DNA from: Rostratula benghalensis
Taxonomy: Eukaryota; Chordata; Aves; Charadriiformes; Rostratulidae
Length of the DNA: 64,000 nt
Direction of reading: 5' to 3'
NCBI GenBank assembly: GCA_013399305.1
Contig: VXAI01000087.1
Span: forward strand, 2,508,285-2,572,284
The notes under the pieces are model-generated. The model did not search any database, was not told where the DNA came from, and saw only the letters and a program-made list of their open reading frames with translations. Position 1 is the first letter of the stretch. Every line of letters begins with the position of its first letter. The position numbers and the translations under genes are program-made. This document shows positions 1 through 10,530 of this stretch, piece after piece.

Positions 1-2627
1 TCTGCTATTTACAGTTCTTGTTTAATAGTGTATGTGATCAAAGACTGAATTTGAAGAATGTGAAACATCTTAACTTTAACATAGCTGGGACTTAAACATT
101 TTCCTCCCAATGTATCTTTCTTCTCAGCAGTTTTGTTTTCCTTAAGAATTTCTTAAATGCCATCATTAAAGTGAAGTGCAATAGCAATAATTTATCCTCT
201 ACTTACATATATTTCTGCCTCTTTTCTTCAGCAAAAGATCAACTAATAAAACCTAATTTCCATGTTGTGCAAGTAACTGGAATTCAGCACCTTGTGCTGC
301 ATAAAGAATGTGTACAGCAGTAGAAGGTGTGTAACAATGATTAAATTGAAGACATGGATGATTTTCACCTTATCTACATGTGTGTCAGCATGCCTGAGGT
401 TTTATTGCTGTGCTAAAACACAAATGCAACTTCTGTTTAATCATGGCATCATGCTGGGATATGTCTGACTAACTTTATTGTTAGACAGTAGGTCTAAGGC
501 ACCTCCACAGTTCCCTCCCATTGTTATAGATGCCAAAGACAAGCAGGATAAATCATCCTGTCTGGTGTCCAAGCATCTCTACTTACTAAAAAAGGTGAGA
601 CCAACTTTGAGATCATGCCTTACTTATCTATCAAAAGCAGAGTAAGATTTTTCTCTAATGAACTCTTTTTATGTGAATGGCATACCTATTACCACTAGTT
701 TTGTCTATACCGGGCTAGTTTTTGTGGTGTGCTGGGAAATACTGATTCTTACCACATCTGTGCAGAAGTTGGTAACTCCTCATATTGATGTGAGCCAACT
801 GATTTGTCTCATACACCAATTAAAATCTTCACTTTTCTGGTATGGAAAGTGTGGGTGTTTCTGAAGTAATCCAGGAGTAGGCTGCATGCAGGGGTATCTT
901 GCCCTTATCTCTTATTAACAAATTCTCTCCAGAATTTGCTATGCTGAACAACTTATGATGCAGGACATGCAAAGTTTCTGCTTGCACTTTGCTTTACATT
1001 TAAACAAAACATGGATGCACTAAAGAACGAAAAGCAATGGTGGTATTTAACATCTCACAACTACCTACTGCTTGTGTCAAAATGTCACTTTCAGCTGGGA
1101 GCTCAGTAATATGTGAAAGGTTCTCAAAGGATAAAACTTAAGAATGCAGTTATCTCTGGCTTTTTCTAAAGAGAAGGATTTGTTCTTAAACTTTTGAAAA
1201 CCTGAAAAGCTAGTCTACCTGTTTTGCAGATGCATGCAACTTTTAGATCAGTGGGGCATTGTAGGAGCTGCATAATGGGTTTTACGGAATGCTGCCTTTG
1301 CAGTTTATGAGCAGTGGCTTTTAAAAGGTGGGTAATAATGAGTGGTTTCCATTACATGTATTTAAAAAATCAATGTCAACACTTTTAAAAGAAAAGAAAA
1401 CATTGCTCAACTCGTATATGTAGTATTGAGGTTGAGTGTTATTGCTTCATACTGAAACACCTTTGAGGCAATTCTTTTTCACAAACAAATGTGCATAGAA
1501 AATATCATAGATAGTCACTGCTTAGTTAGAACAGTATCAGCCCTTTCTCTCCATTCAAACAATTCATTCTGTGTCCACATCACTTCAGTCTTTTAACATA
1601 AAGGAATAGGAAATATCCAATATTCTGTATTAATGCCTGGAAAAATGTAAAGCCCAGCTGACTCCACAGTACTTTCTTAAGGACTGTATTGTAAATACAC
1701 TATTAAGGTATCTGCCCTAGCAGTGACTTTAATAACTCACTGATAGCAGAGTTGAAGCCCTAAGAAGCACATTATCATCAAGAGCACCTTATCATACTCA
1801 TCAATCAGAGGGGACTATCCATTGTAGTGCATGACTATAGCACCGTCACCCTCTGGGTAATCACAACTTCTCTTTAGATGCTTGTGCCACAAATCTCTCA
1901 CAAAAGGCAGCTCTTTTGTGAACAGAGATATACACATCCACACAGAGAGCAACACTTCCCTGAACTGTGTATCTGCAGCCACAGGGGACTGGGAGCACTG
2001 ATTGACTGTGGACATCCTCACTCAGAAAAAATCATTTAAATTATGAAGACTGAAACAGACCCTGCATGAATTTCCACATGCCAAAGCGGTGCTGGGGGTT
2101 TTTTTTCCCACTTTGTAAGACGTAAATGCAAATGATGTGTTTAAAGCATCAAGAAACAGATTCTCAAAAAGCAACATATAATGATTTTCCACCTCTGTCT
2201 ATGTACAAAACCAGCTATTTTACTTTTCTCTTCCTTTGCCAGGTCTCATTACTTTACCAAACTGCTTAGTTGTTTGAAAATGTTTAATAATTCAGGACTT
2301 AAAATCATGAGACAGAAGAAAACTCAATGCAGTAAAATTATTTCATGAAATATAGTAAAAATTGAGGTGATAAGAAGAAAATACATCTCCAAGGGTTTGG
2401 AAATTCATAAAAGCTTTAGATAACTGTCTGAGCACTTAGCTGCCTATATCGACTGTACTGAATCTTTGAACTTTCAACAGTTTATTTTTCTGGTATTAAT
2501 ATTACCAGAGAAGAATAAAGTAGAAAAAAAATTGATTTACTGGGTCACTTCTTTTAGAAGATTATTAATGGGACATACACTCTTTTAGCTCTAGGTCATC
2601 AGTTTTCCTCTAATCCAATTTTTATGG
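1..2627. other. AT-rich unique non-coding sequence
   Basis: I see no exon, RNA gene or recognisable repeat here. Open frames are short and stop-laced; those near 658-864 and 1815-2021 resemble no family I know. Short A or T runs are the only low-complexity sequence. It reads as intron or intergenic DNA. Confidence 0.6.
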
Positions 2628-2775
2628 ATTCATAGATTTCCAGGGCAGAAGAACTGTTATATTTCCTTAGCCTAAACTCCTGCATGACACAAACCATAGA
2701 ATTTCAACCAGTGTTTCTTAAATCAAGCACTTACCAACTACAAGAATTTAAGAACAGTGTAGAAAGACAATTTTG
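2628..2775 (-). mobile_element. Old CR1-like LINE 3' tail, degraded
   Basis: Starting at TTCATAGATTTCCAGGGCAG, the sequence follows the pattern of an old amniote CR1 3' tail read in reverse: a CATAGA-type terminus, a cAGAA-type segment, a CTCCTGCATGACACA-like stretch at about 2677, CCATAGAATTTCA near 2694-2706, then a TCAAGC stretch near 2725. Similarity fades beyond about 2735, so the far edge is a guess. No coding part of the element is visible. Many substitutions relative to the remembered consensus suggest an older insertion than the copies at 7.5 or 10.4 kb. The subfamily is not assigned. Confidence 0.6.
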
Positions 2776-3289
2776 TTGCTGGGCTGCAACTACTGACATG
2801 TCTATGTGAAATCACCTGGCTTTAGAATAATATTGAATAATCCAGTATTCTGCACAAATTCCTCTCTTCTCTCCCTTCTGTCACCATTGTTAACTAGATT
2901 GGGTAACATTAACCACAGTGCCTAGGCCATGTGGAATATAAACTACTATTACAACATTGCAGGTGAACATTTTTGTGAACCTTTTTGTTCTAAATTGAAT
3001 TATGGTAGAATCAGTTGCGTATATTGGATTTCATTCCTTATGTTGCACTGGCTTTATAATTTACATGAATCAGATGATGGCTATCAGTCTTCAATACTAA
3101 AAATAGTTCAGAATATTTCAATTGGAATGTCTTTCATTCGAGAAATACAAGTGTCTTCAGAATGAAAGCTTTCAGGGAAAGGCTCCAACATATCTTTTCA
3201 GGCCAACTTGAATACCAGCATCTAGCTCAATGTGATCCATGAACTCAAGGGAGAGAATTGTCTTTAGCCCAAAAAACTTTTGATTGGTT
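2776..3289. other. AT-rich unique sequence between CR1 fragments
   Basis: Contains an open frame of 78 codons at 2929-3165 with no recognisable similarity and low-complexity composition. The right edge may already be decayed CR1, because the sequence just before 3290 weakly resembles CR1 ORF2. Confidence 0.5.
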
Positions 3290-4334
3290 TTCTAAAAAGA
3301 AATTGTAGAGTTTCAGTGTTTCACTATATGTAAAGGAGAAGTTTGATTGTACAGCCCTTAAAGTTTGTGATGAAATGGTTGAGAGCCTCTGGGTAAGGAT
3401 TAGGGGGATGTAAAACCAAGGACATATTGTAAAGGGTGTCTATGCTTGATCACCCAGCCAGGATGTAAGCACTGACTAATTATTCTGCAGGCAATTAGGA
3501 GATATTTCCAGGTTAATAGCCCTGTTGTCTATATGGGAGATTTCAACTTCCCAGACATCAACGGAAATATCATACTGCTGTAATGAACAGGTCTTGGAAA
3601 TTCCACAAGTTTGTATGAGATAACTTCTTGTCACAAGTACTCAGTGAGACAACTATGAAAAGATGCTTTCCTGAACTTGCTATTTGTGAACAGAGAAGGA
3701 CTTGGAGATGTGATGGTGGATGGCTGTGTTAGCCACAGTGGTCATGAAAGGTTGAGTTTAAAATTTTCAGTGTAATAAGAAAAAAAGCCAGCCGAGTTTT
3801 TACTCCAGTCTTCAGGAGAACAAACTTCACAATATTCAAGGAACTATTTAACGAAGTACCTGGTGTTGAGTGCTTAGGAGATGATGACTACTGGTTAGTC
3901 TTTAAGAACCACCTTTCAGAAGCATATAAGCAGGCAATTCCATGTGTCCTAAGTCCAGCAAGTAGGCAGACAACCAGTTTGTGCAGCTCCAGAAGAAAAA
4001 GAAATTGTGGAAGTGAGGTTAGGCTTCACAAGGTTACAGACCTGTGGTTTGTATGTGAAGGGAGAAGACGTGAAAGTCAAAAGTTCAATTAGAGTTGAGA
4101 CTGGCCAGTCTTGTTTCAGATAACAAGAAGGAATATTTTAAATATATTAGCAGACAGAGGAGGTCTGAAGAAAACATTGAACTGACACTTGTTGAAGGTG
4201 GTCATCTGACTAATCAGGATGAAGAAAAAGGGGAGGAATTAAATGCATTTTTTGTTTCAGTCTTTAACAACAGACCTTGGACTACCTGGCCCCCTGACGA
4301 TCATGATATAAATGGAGGACAATGTAAAGGTTAG
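3290..4334 (+). mobile_element. Internal CR1 LINE fragment (ORF2 endonuclease to pre-RT region)
   Basis: About 1 kb follows the internal part of CR1 ORF2 in the plus orientation: a stretch ending in GAGAGCCTCTGGGTAAGGAT near 3381-3400, the endonuclease GDFNFP region at 3533-3560, and the linker into the reverse transcriptase domain up to about 4334. The match is clear from roughly 3340 and weaker before that. Neither a 5' end, the reverse transcriptase core nor the 3' tail is present. CR1 copies are usually truncated at the 5' end and keep the 3' end, so this one must have lost its downstream part after insertion. Frameshifts and stops show it is dead. Confidence 0.8.
3500..4334 (+). pseudogene. 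CR1 ORF2 fragment: endonuclease C-terminal half and linker
   Basis: Translation from 3533 gives MGDFNFPDING, the G-D-F-N motif of the apurinic-type endonuclease that nicks target DNA for LINE insertion. Further on, near 3731-3750, the conserved S-D-H motif reads S-G-H: the aspartate codon is GGT at 3740-3742, so a catalytic residue appears to be lost. From 4095 to 4334 an open stretch of 79 codons carries the linker-like segments NKKEYFKYIS, EENIELTLVEGGHLTN and NAFFVSVFNN, typical of the region before the CR1 reverse transcriptase domain. Indels break the frame between these parts. It is a relic, not a functional protein. Confidence 0.75.
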
Positions 4335-5596
4335 TGTCATAGAAGAAAAAGTGTGCAAAAGCCATTGTAGGGGTAGTTTAATGAAGATAGTTTATTAAAT
4401 GCAAGTTCTAACTCAGTTTAAAACTCAGACTGCTTTAATTAGGAGGCCAAGGGGACATTTTTTAAAGCCTCATGTGAATCCCAGACACCTAAACCTCAGT
4501 GGAATTTAGGAATCTAGGAATTTAGTGAGATATCCACTTACGTCATGCCCTCAACACTTCCCTGTTTATGTGGGTATAAGGGATTCAGAGAGCTTCAAAT
4601 TTAAGTGCTAGAGTTTGAACACAGTGTAAGTATTCAACTATAGGTAAAGATAAAGATAATGTATGAGTTTATCCAGCTGGAGAATGAATAAATGCACTAA
4701 AAAACATTTCCTTGGTTGCAGATGAAACAAACCTCAACACATTCTCCACAGACACGTCCAGTATTAACAAAACCAAAACATTCTCTTTGTAAGTATTTTG
4801 TACCTTGCATAAAGTGAGAAAAAATATCTGCATGCTTTTTCATTCTCTGTCAGCTTTATGACATCCTGCTTTTTGTTTTCTATACAATTTATACAATTGT
4901 TTGGACATGTATTTTGCAAGGTAATATTGTAAATGTTTATAACTGTTTAGGAAAAGAAAATTCTATAAATTTGGGCCCTACAGGGTATCAGGTCTGCAAA
5001 GCAACTTAATAAATTTTAAGGCAATGGTATCCAGACAGGAGTTTAGTTATCAAGTTATTCTTGATTATGGTGCTTTCAGAAAGGGCAATAAACCCCTGGA
5101 GGCTCTTGAAACACATGGGAAGTGATAGGTTTCCCTGTTTTGCTATAGTTTTTCCAATGCAGTCTGTGGTTCTTTTAATAATCAGGAAGAAAAATTTATA
5201 TAGATCAGTTGCTTTAAATGCCAATGTATTTTCATCTTTTGAGAAAAAAAAAAAAAGTAAAGCTGCCTGAACAAATTGAAAATCTCTTTCATTAAAATAT
5301 TCAAAATGTCATCATTTTTTCATTTTGTAAATTCTATACTTGAATGATTTTTTTAAATTTTTTTTTTTTAATATCTTCAGGACTTATTTTACTAGGATTG
5401 AGTTTGAAATCCTCCACTTTCACAGCTGACTCTGTTATTAATAAATATATCAGATAGATAGATTCTTTTGTGTTCCCATCAGCTTTTTCTCAAGGGAAGG
5501 TTATGTTGAAAAAAAAAAAAGTATTTTTAAAAATGAAATGCCTCATTTGTGATAAAAAGCTATTTACTGACAGCCAGAAGTCTTAAGTGATCATTT
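4335..5596. other. AT-rich unique sequence; possible old repeat scrap near 4480-4560
   Basis: No gene is seen. Around 4480-4550 there are AGACACCTAAACCTCAGTGG and repeated GGAATTTAG/GGAATCTAG words, which recall the short CACCTAAA-type motifs of ancient amniote interspersed repeats, but the match is too short to name. A and T runs lie near 5240-5255, 5343-5370 and 5508-5520. The overlapping frames at 5006-5270 are uninformative. Confidence 0.45.
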
Positions 5597-5695
5597 CACA
5601 GAATCACAGAATCACAGACTATCGGGGATTGGAAGGGACCTTGAAAGATCATCTAGTCCAATCCCCCAGATACTACTTCTGACAGAACCACGAAT
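5597..5695 (-). mobile_element. Very short CR1 3' end
   Basis: Starts with the CR1 terminal octamer repeat in reverse (CACAGAAT repeated, 5597-5618), followed by ATTGGAAGGGACCTTGAAAG and CATCTAGTCCAATCCCCC, the hallmark 3' untranslated end of CR1. Only about 75-100 bp is present, so this is an extreme 5' truncation with no coding sequence. It closely resembles the oppositely oriented copy near 10.5 kb, suggesting the same subfamily. The boundary after about 5670 is uncertain. Confidence 0.85.
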
Positions 5696-7458
5696 GAATT
5701 GTGTCAGCCACAGGTTGTATTATGTCTCAGTTATCACTTCTGCATATTGCATCTCTTGAGCTAGGAAGGAATCAACAATCAATAAACTCAGTGCCTTGCA
5801 TAGACCAGACCACCTGCTCCAAAGAGGTTGTAATAAGGGGGTACCAACCCTGCCTACTTGTTAGAGCAGAAGTATAAAATTTAATTTCTCTCTTAAATCA
5901 AGTAGTTCTGGTCTGTCCCAACACTTGGCACACATCTGCAGCCGGTATGCAACCTGTGTACAAACACAGTTTGTATGTATTTCTTCGATCAACTTTTACA
6001 TGGTGTCATATAGATTTTTGTCATTTGAGTTTCTACAGAGGTAAAGCTGTATAAAAATATGGTGGGTGTCCAAAAACAGGATTTCAACTAATTTGAAGGT
6101 TTGGGGAATATTTTGATAAGGTGAAAAAATTTAATGTACAAGTAGAAGTTCCACAGGATATCTATCACAAGCTATCACTCCAAGTATTATTTTTAAGAGT
6201 TTGAAACTTAAGATTTGTTCATTTAAGGTGCAGGTTCTTCTTCATGCAGAGGGCCAATTGCTATTTAAATGAATTTTTATTGTGTAACAAGCAAAACTGA
6301 CTCTATATGCTACCTTTCATTCCTCCTCCACAGCGGAGGCAGATAAAGTGCAGATTACATTCTGAGAAGTATTTTTATTTCATATTCACATATGAAATTC
6401 TACTGAAGTCAGAAACCTTGCACTTGTGTAACCAATAGCTGAATGTGATCCCTGCCTTCTGGCTATAATGGGTGGAGGGGGACCTACATGAGTAAACTTT
6501 ATGCTTGACTTCTTTTAAAAGTGAATATAAAAGGTAGCAATAAATTTAAGCCCACAGGGACCTTTCCACATTGTATAATATAGATGCTTCATTGCATAGT
6601 ACTCATGAAAATTGAACTTGATATGAGCTATAATTATGACAAAGGTAAGTGAGAGTATGATTCTCACTTTGAGCACTCTTCCCCTTTGTCCTTTATCTAT
6701 ACTTTAGTCACCTTTAATAGCTAGGGAGATGCTTCGTGCCAAAGGTTTTCACATATGGTAGATACTAATTAATCAGTTAATAATATATGAATCTTGCCCT
6801 ACATTATGAATGCAATCACCCAGATGGGAAACTAGAAATACTGAGGATGGTAAAGGTCTAATTGAGATTTTCATCTGGGCAATGTTCAGTGACTCAGATA
6901 TTTTCATATATTTAATCAGACTCACAGTTTATAAACTACTCTGTTTGTCTAAAATTCAGCAACTTCCTACTCACTTATGTACAACTAAATTATTGTTTTG
7001 GTTAGTCAGAGACATGTTAAAATAGGAAAGTTTTATTTTGGTTTCAACATAAACACCTCTCAGTCCTAGCTTGGATTTAATTCTGTTATCTCTTAAATTA
7101 GAAGGAACGAGTCTGGACCTTATACTTTTCAGCTGCATTTTGAAAATACAATACTCTGTCTAAGTTGGGAAATTTAAGCAGATAGTTTCAATGATGAGAA
7201 CATAGTCGTCTCAAAAACCTGCTGGGATTGTATGCTATAATACTGATTAATTTAGTCACAGATATGTTCGTATTTTTACTGTTTTAATTAGAGTTCATAA
7301 CCTTGTGTGATCAAGTTGGAGTATGTGTGGTTTCTGATGTGGTATGAGATGAATGGAAAACCACTGTTTTCCATGACTGGCTCCTACTGTGTGGAATTTA
7401 GGAGAAGCTAGCTAAATTTTCCATATAAGAATAAAAATTGTTGTCTAGGACTACGAAC
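5696..7458. other. AT-rich unique non-coding sequence
   Basis: I find no exon, RNA gene or clear repeat. A frame of 71 codons at 6810-7025 has no recognisable similarity. Nothing marks a promoter such as a GC-rich island. Confidence 0.55.
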
Positions 7459-7491
7459 TTTTTTTTTTTGTTTTGTTTTGTTTTTTGTTTT
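7459..7491. repeat. T-rich (TTTTG)n-like low-complexity tract
   Basis: A run of T followed by TTTTG units lies about 12 bp from the 3' end of the adjacent CR1. CR1 itself ends in an 8-bp repeat rather than poly(A), so this is probably an independent microsatellite. Confidence 0.85.
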
Positions 7492-7502
7492 AAGAAGTAA
7501 AT

Positions 7503-8148
7503 AAATTACACAGAATAACAGAATTGTAGGGGTTGGAAGGGACCTTTAGAGATTATCTAGTCCAACCCCCCAACCAAAGCAGGTTCACCTAGAGCAGGCT
7601 GGACAAGAACACATCCTGGCAGGTCTTGAAGACCTCCAGAGAAGGAAACTCCACAACTTCTCTGGTCAGCCTGTTTCCATGATCTGTCACTCTCAAAGTA
7701 AAGGTATTTTTTTCTCATGTTGAGAAGGAATTCCCTGTTTTCCAGCTTGTTGCCCCTTGTTCTGTTACTAGATATCATTGAAAAATGATGGGGGCCATCC
7801 TCTTGACATCTATCCTTTAGATATTTATAAGCATTTATAAGATCCCTTCTAAGTTTTCTCTTCTCTGGGCTAAACAGACCCAGGCCTCAGCCTTTCCTCA
7901 TAAGAGAGATGCGCCATTCCCTTGATTATCTTTGTAGATATCTTTGCTGGAGGCTCTCCAGTAGTTCCCTGTCCTTGAATTGGGGAGCCCAGGCATTGAC
8001 ACAGGACTCCAGATATGGCCTTACCAGGGCAAAGTAAAAGGGTAGGATGACCTCCCTTGACCTGCTGGACACACTTTTTTTAATGCACCACAGGAGCCTG
8101 TTGGCCTTCTTGGCCACAATGGCATGTTGTTACCTCATGGTCAAAGTT
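7503..8148 (-). mobile_element. 5'-truncated CR1 LINE, about 0.65 kb
   Basis: Read on the minus strand this is the last part of a CR1 element: the C-terminal end of ORF2, the 3' untranslated region and the terminal octamers. In plus-strand order it shows the terminal CACAGAAT-like words (7511), GGGGTTGGAAGGGACCTTTA at 7529, TCTAGTCCAACCCCCC, TCCACAACTTCTCTGGTCAG at about 7650, then the coding part up to GGCCTTCTTGGCCACAATGG at 8103 and CTCATGGTCAAAG at about 8135-8147, where similarity stops. That edge is the 5' truncation point. Expected length, orientation and tail are typical of avian CR1 insertions. Confidence 0.93.
7557..8117 (-). pseudogene. CR1 ORF2 C-terminal fragment
   Basis: On the minus strand 8117-7926 encodes KKANRLLWCIKKSVSSRSRE, then VILPFYFALVRPYLESCVNA and a WAP motif, the conserved stretch after the reverse transcriptase palm/thumb in CR1. 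The frame then breaks. A second frame at 7778-7557 starts with SSNRTRGNKLENREF, matching the C-terminal region of the same protein. At least one frameshift between the two pieces, plus in-frame stops, shows it is inactive. There is no catalytic aspartate box in this fragment. Confidence 0.85.
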
Positions 8149-10437
8149 CTACCTGTTACAGCTGTGAAAAAAGCCTGAAGGCAAAAATACACCTCCTAAC
8201 TTACTGAGAAGGTGAAACAATAACCCAGGTGAGACAAATAGATTCACTTCAACCACGATATCTCATAGAGCAGTCTGCAGTGTGGTGGAGTGGTAATCAG
8301 TCCAGGTTCAAACAGAGACACTGCATGCCGTAAGCTGTCTAATCAAAGCAGTACTGAAATCTGACTAGGCAGACCTACTCTACTGACATCTGAGGTAAAT
8401 TAGCATGTACTGAGCTCTGCTTTACTGTTTCTAAGCTCTTACCTTAACTGTTTCTGGAACTCCAGTTAGTGTATTTGAACATAAGATGTCTTTATTCCAC
8501 ATATTTATCAGCAACATAGGATACCTGGATAGCAGTGTTGATCACTTTGTTGTTGTTTCACTCTAGGTTAATTTGGTGAGTAAAGAGAAACTTTTGTATG
8601 AAACAATACATCTGTGCATCAATTCTCCTTAATATCCTGCAGCTAGCCAATGTATTCACAAACTTGGCAAAATTTCTTATATTAATTTTATCCAATCTGT
8701 CTATCCATCTACATAACTTGTATCATCTGTCTGGATGTTGATGGTTAGATTTCTATATGATGGTCTTCAAAAAAGCTTATATCACTGAACAAATGTAATT
8801 TTGCACATTAGATACTTCCATACTCAATTGGCTACTGCCAATTCTTCCATTCCTTTTGGTGAAGGTGATGTGCTGGATAAATGTCGTGTGCTTCCCTATG
8901 CAAAAAAAAGCTTCTGCTCCATTTTGTCCATATCATTGCTTGAAACTAATATGAAGTTTTCAGTTTCCATTAAATCAATAAAAGCACAGGACTGTTTAGA
9001 ATTCACATAGGCCCAAACCCTCAAAGATTTTTAGGTGCCTTCTGGATATAGTTTGTGCGTTTCTGCACCATATGTGAAGAGTTGAAGTTTGTACGACCTG
9101 ACAAGAGAAGCTTCATTCGGTTCATCATTCTCGTCCTTACCTCCAAACAGAAGAATGAAAAATTCACCATTATTGTGATTTATTAAAACTTATAGAAGTA
9201 ACCTGGTCATCAAGAGAAAACATGTTCCTTGGGGGAACATAAATTGCAAACTGATAAAGGAAAAGCAACAGCAGAAGTAATTTGTGTTTATTCACTCTTT
9301 GGCATTAGTGATGTTTTCATGGAAAAAGTAGACTTAGATTAATTTCTTAAATTTATTTCTTAAAAAGTTTATTTCTTAAAAAAAAGGCATCTGCAACCAC
9401 AGCCATAGCTTCAAAATTCTACTGTCACCTACAAAAGCTCAGTGTTGGAAAAGCTTAGCTCTGGACGTTTAGTTTAGCCCAATCAAGCAAGCAATTTTTA
9501 ATTAGATTTAATATGCCCTCCAAATTCCGTGTTCCTATTCCCTATAGCTTCCATGAAAAGAACAAAGAAGGGTGAACCATTTCAATATATTTAAGGAAAT
9601 TAAAGATATAGGTATTTTTCAAAATAGGCGTAATGAAATTATGGGACTTAGTGTCTTGGATTGTTGGGAAGTTAAAACATACTCATAGTTGGAAAGGTTC
9701 ACAACAAGCAAATTCTCTAGCGGCCTCTACACATGTATTTCTTATCCAGGAGAGGCTTAAACTACATGTTGTGGGAGATCAGGAGATGTAGTAGGGGAAT
9801 GATTATTTTATGTATAATGCCATGATTTTTTTTCACAAAAAATCTGGTATGGGTCATTTTTGGTAAAAAGAATACTGGGCTAAGCCTTTTGTCTAATCTA
9901 GTACAAAAAACCTCACACACTCACGTGTAAATTAATATATATCTATACATATACGTGATTAAATTAAATTAACTTTTGAAATTTAGTTATTAATGCCAGT
10001 CTTTGGTAAAATTCTGCAGGAAACAGTTCCTTAACATCTGAATTTTAAAAACATATCATACAGAAATACAATCTGATCATTCGACAACCTATTTCATCTA
10101 CTATCAAAATTAGGCTGCAAAAAAGTGTCCATCATAAAGTGAAAAAAAAATAATAATAGTCAAACCATCCCATGGTTACTTTGAATTAGAGATGTACAAT
10201 ATATGGTGCTGGAAATTATAATTGTGAAGGGGGCTAAAGCCTGCTGTGTTGGCACTTCAGTAAACTGACCCATGAGTTGAACTCAGCTTGCTAGAATGAA
10301 TGAAATACCCAACAACAATATTTACTGAATAGGAGCTCCTTCACTATAATATACACAGTTTGTAGATAGATTTTTACTTAGGAACAGCAGCTGCAGTTTA
10401 AGGTTTTACACCACACCAACCAGCTACCTATTAGTCC
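8149..10437. other. AT-rich unique sequence; faint ancient-repeat motif near 9015-9045
   Basis: No coding sequence is seen. Around 9013-9045, CAAACCCTCAAAGATTTTTA followed by GGTGCC resembles the TTTAGGTGCC-type words common in old amniote repeats; I cannot name a family. A short direct repeat TTTATTTCTTAAA occurs at about 9353-9382. A TA-rich stretch lies at 9932-9965. The frame at 8801-9010 has no recognisable similarity. Confidence 0.45.
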
Positions 10438-10530
10438 CTCCTCTGGAGGTGTTCCTGCTCCAGCAGGGGGATTGGACGAGATGATCTTTCAAGGTCCCTT
10501 CCAATCATTGATATTCTGTGATTCTGTGAT
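10438..10530 (+). mobile_element. Very short CR1 3' end
   Basis: CTCCTCTGGAGGTGTTCCTG is followed by GGGGGATTGGACGAGATGAT, CTTTCAAGGTCCCTTCCAAT and the terminal TATTCTGTGATTCTGTGAT, the standard CR1 3' end with two terminal octamers. It is about 93 bp long with no coding part. The core is almost the exact reverse complement of the copy at 5597, with one visible mismatch over about 40 bases, which points to the same subfamily in the opposite orientation. Confidence 0.93.

Noticed and set aside
8295..8335. tRNA B-box-like GGTTCAAA
   Set aside because: No A box at the right distance and no cloverleaf arms.
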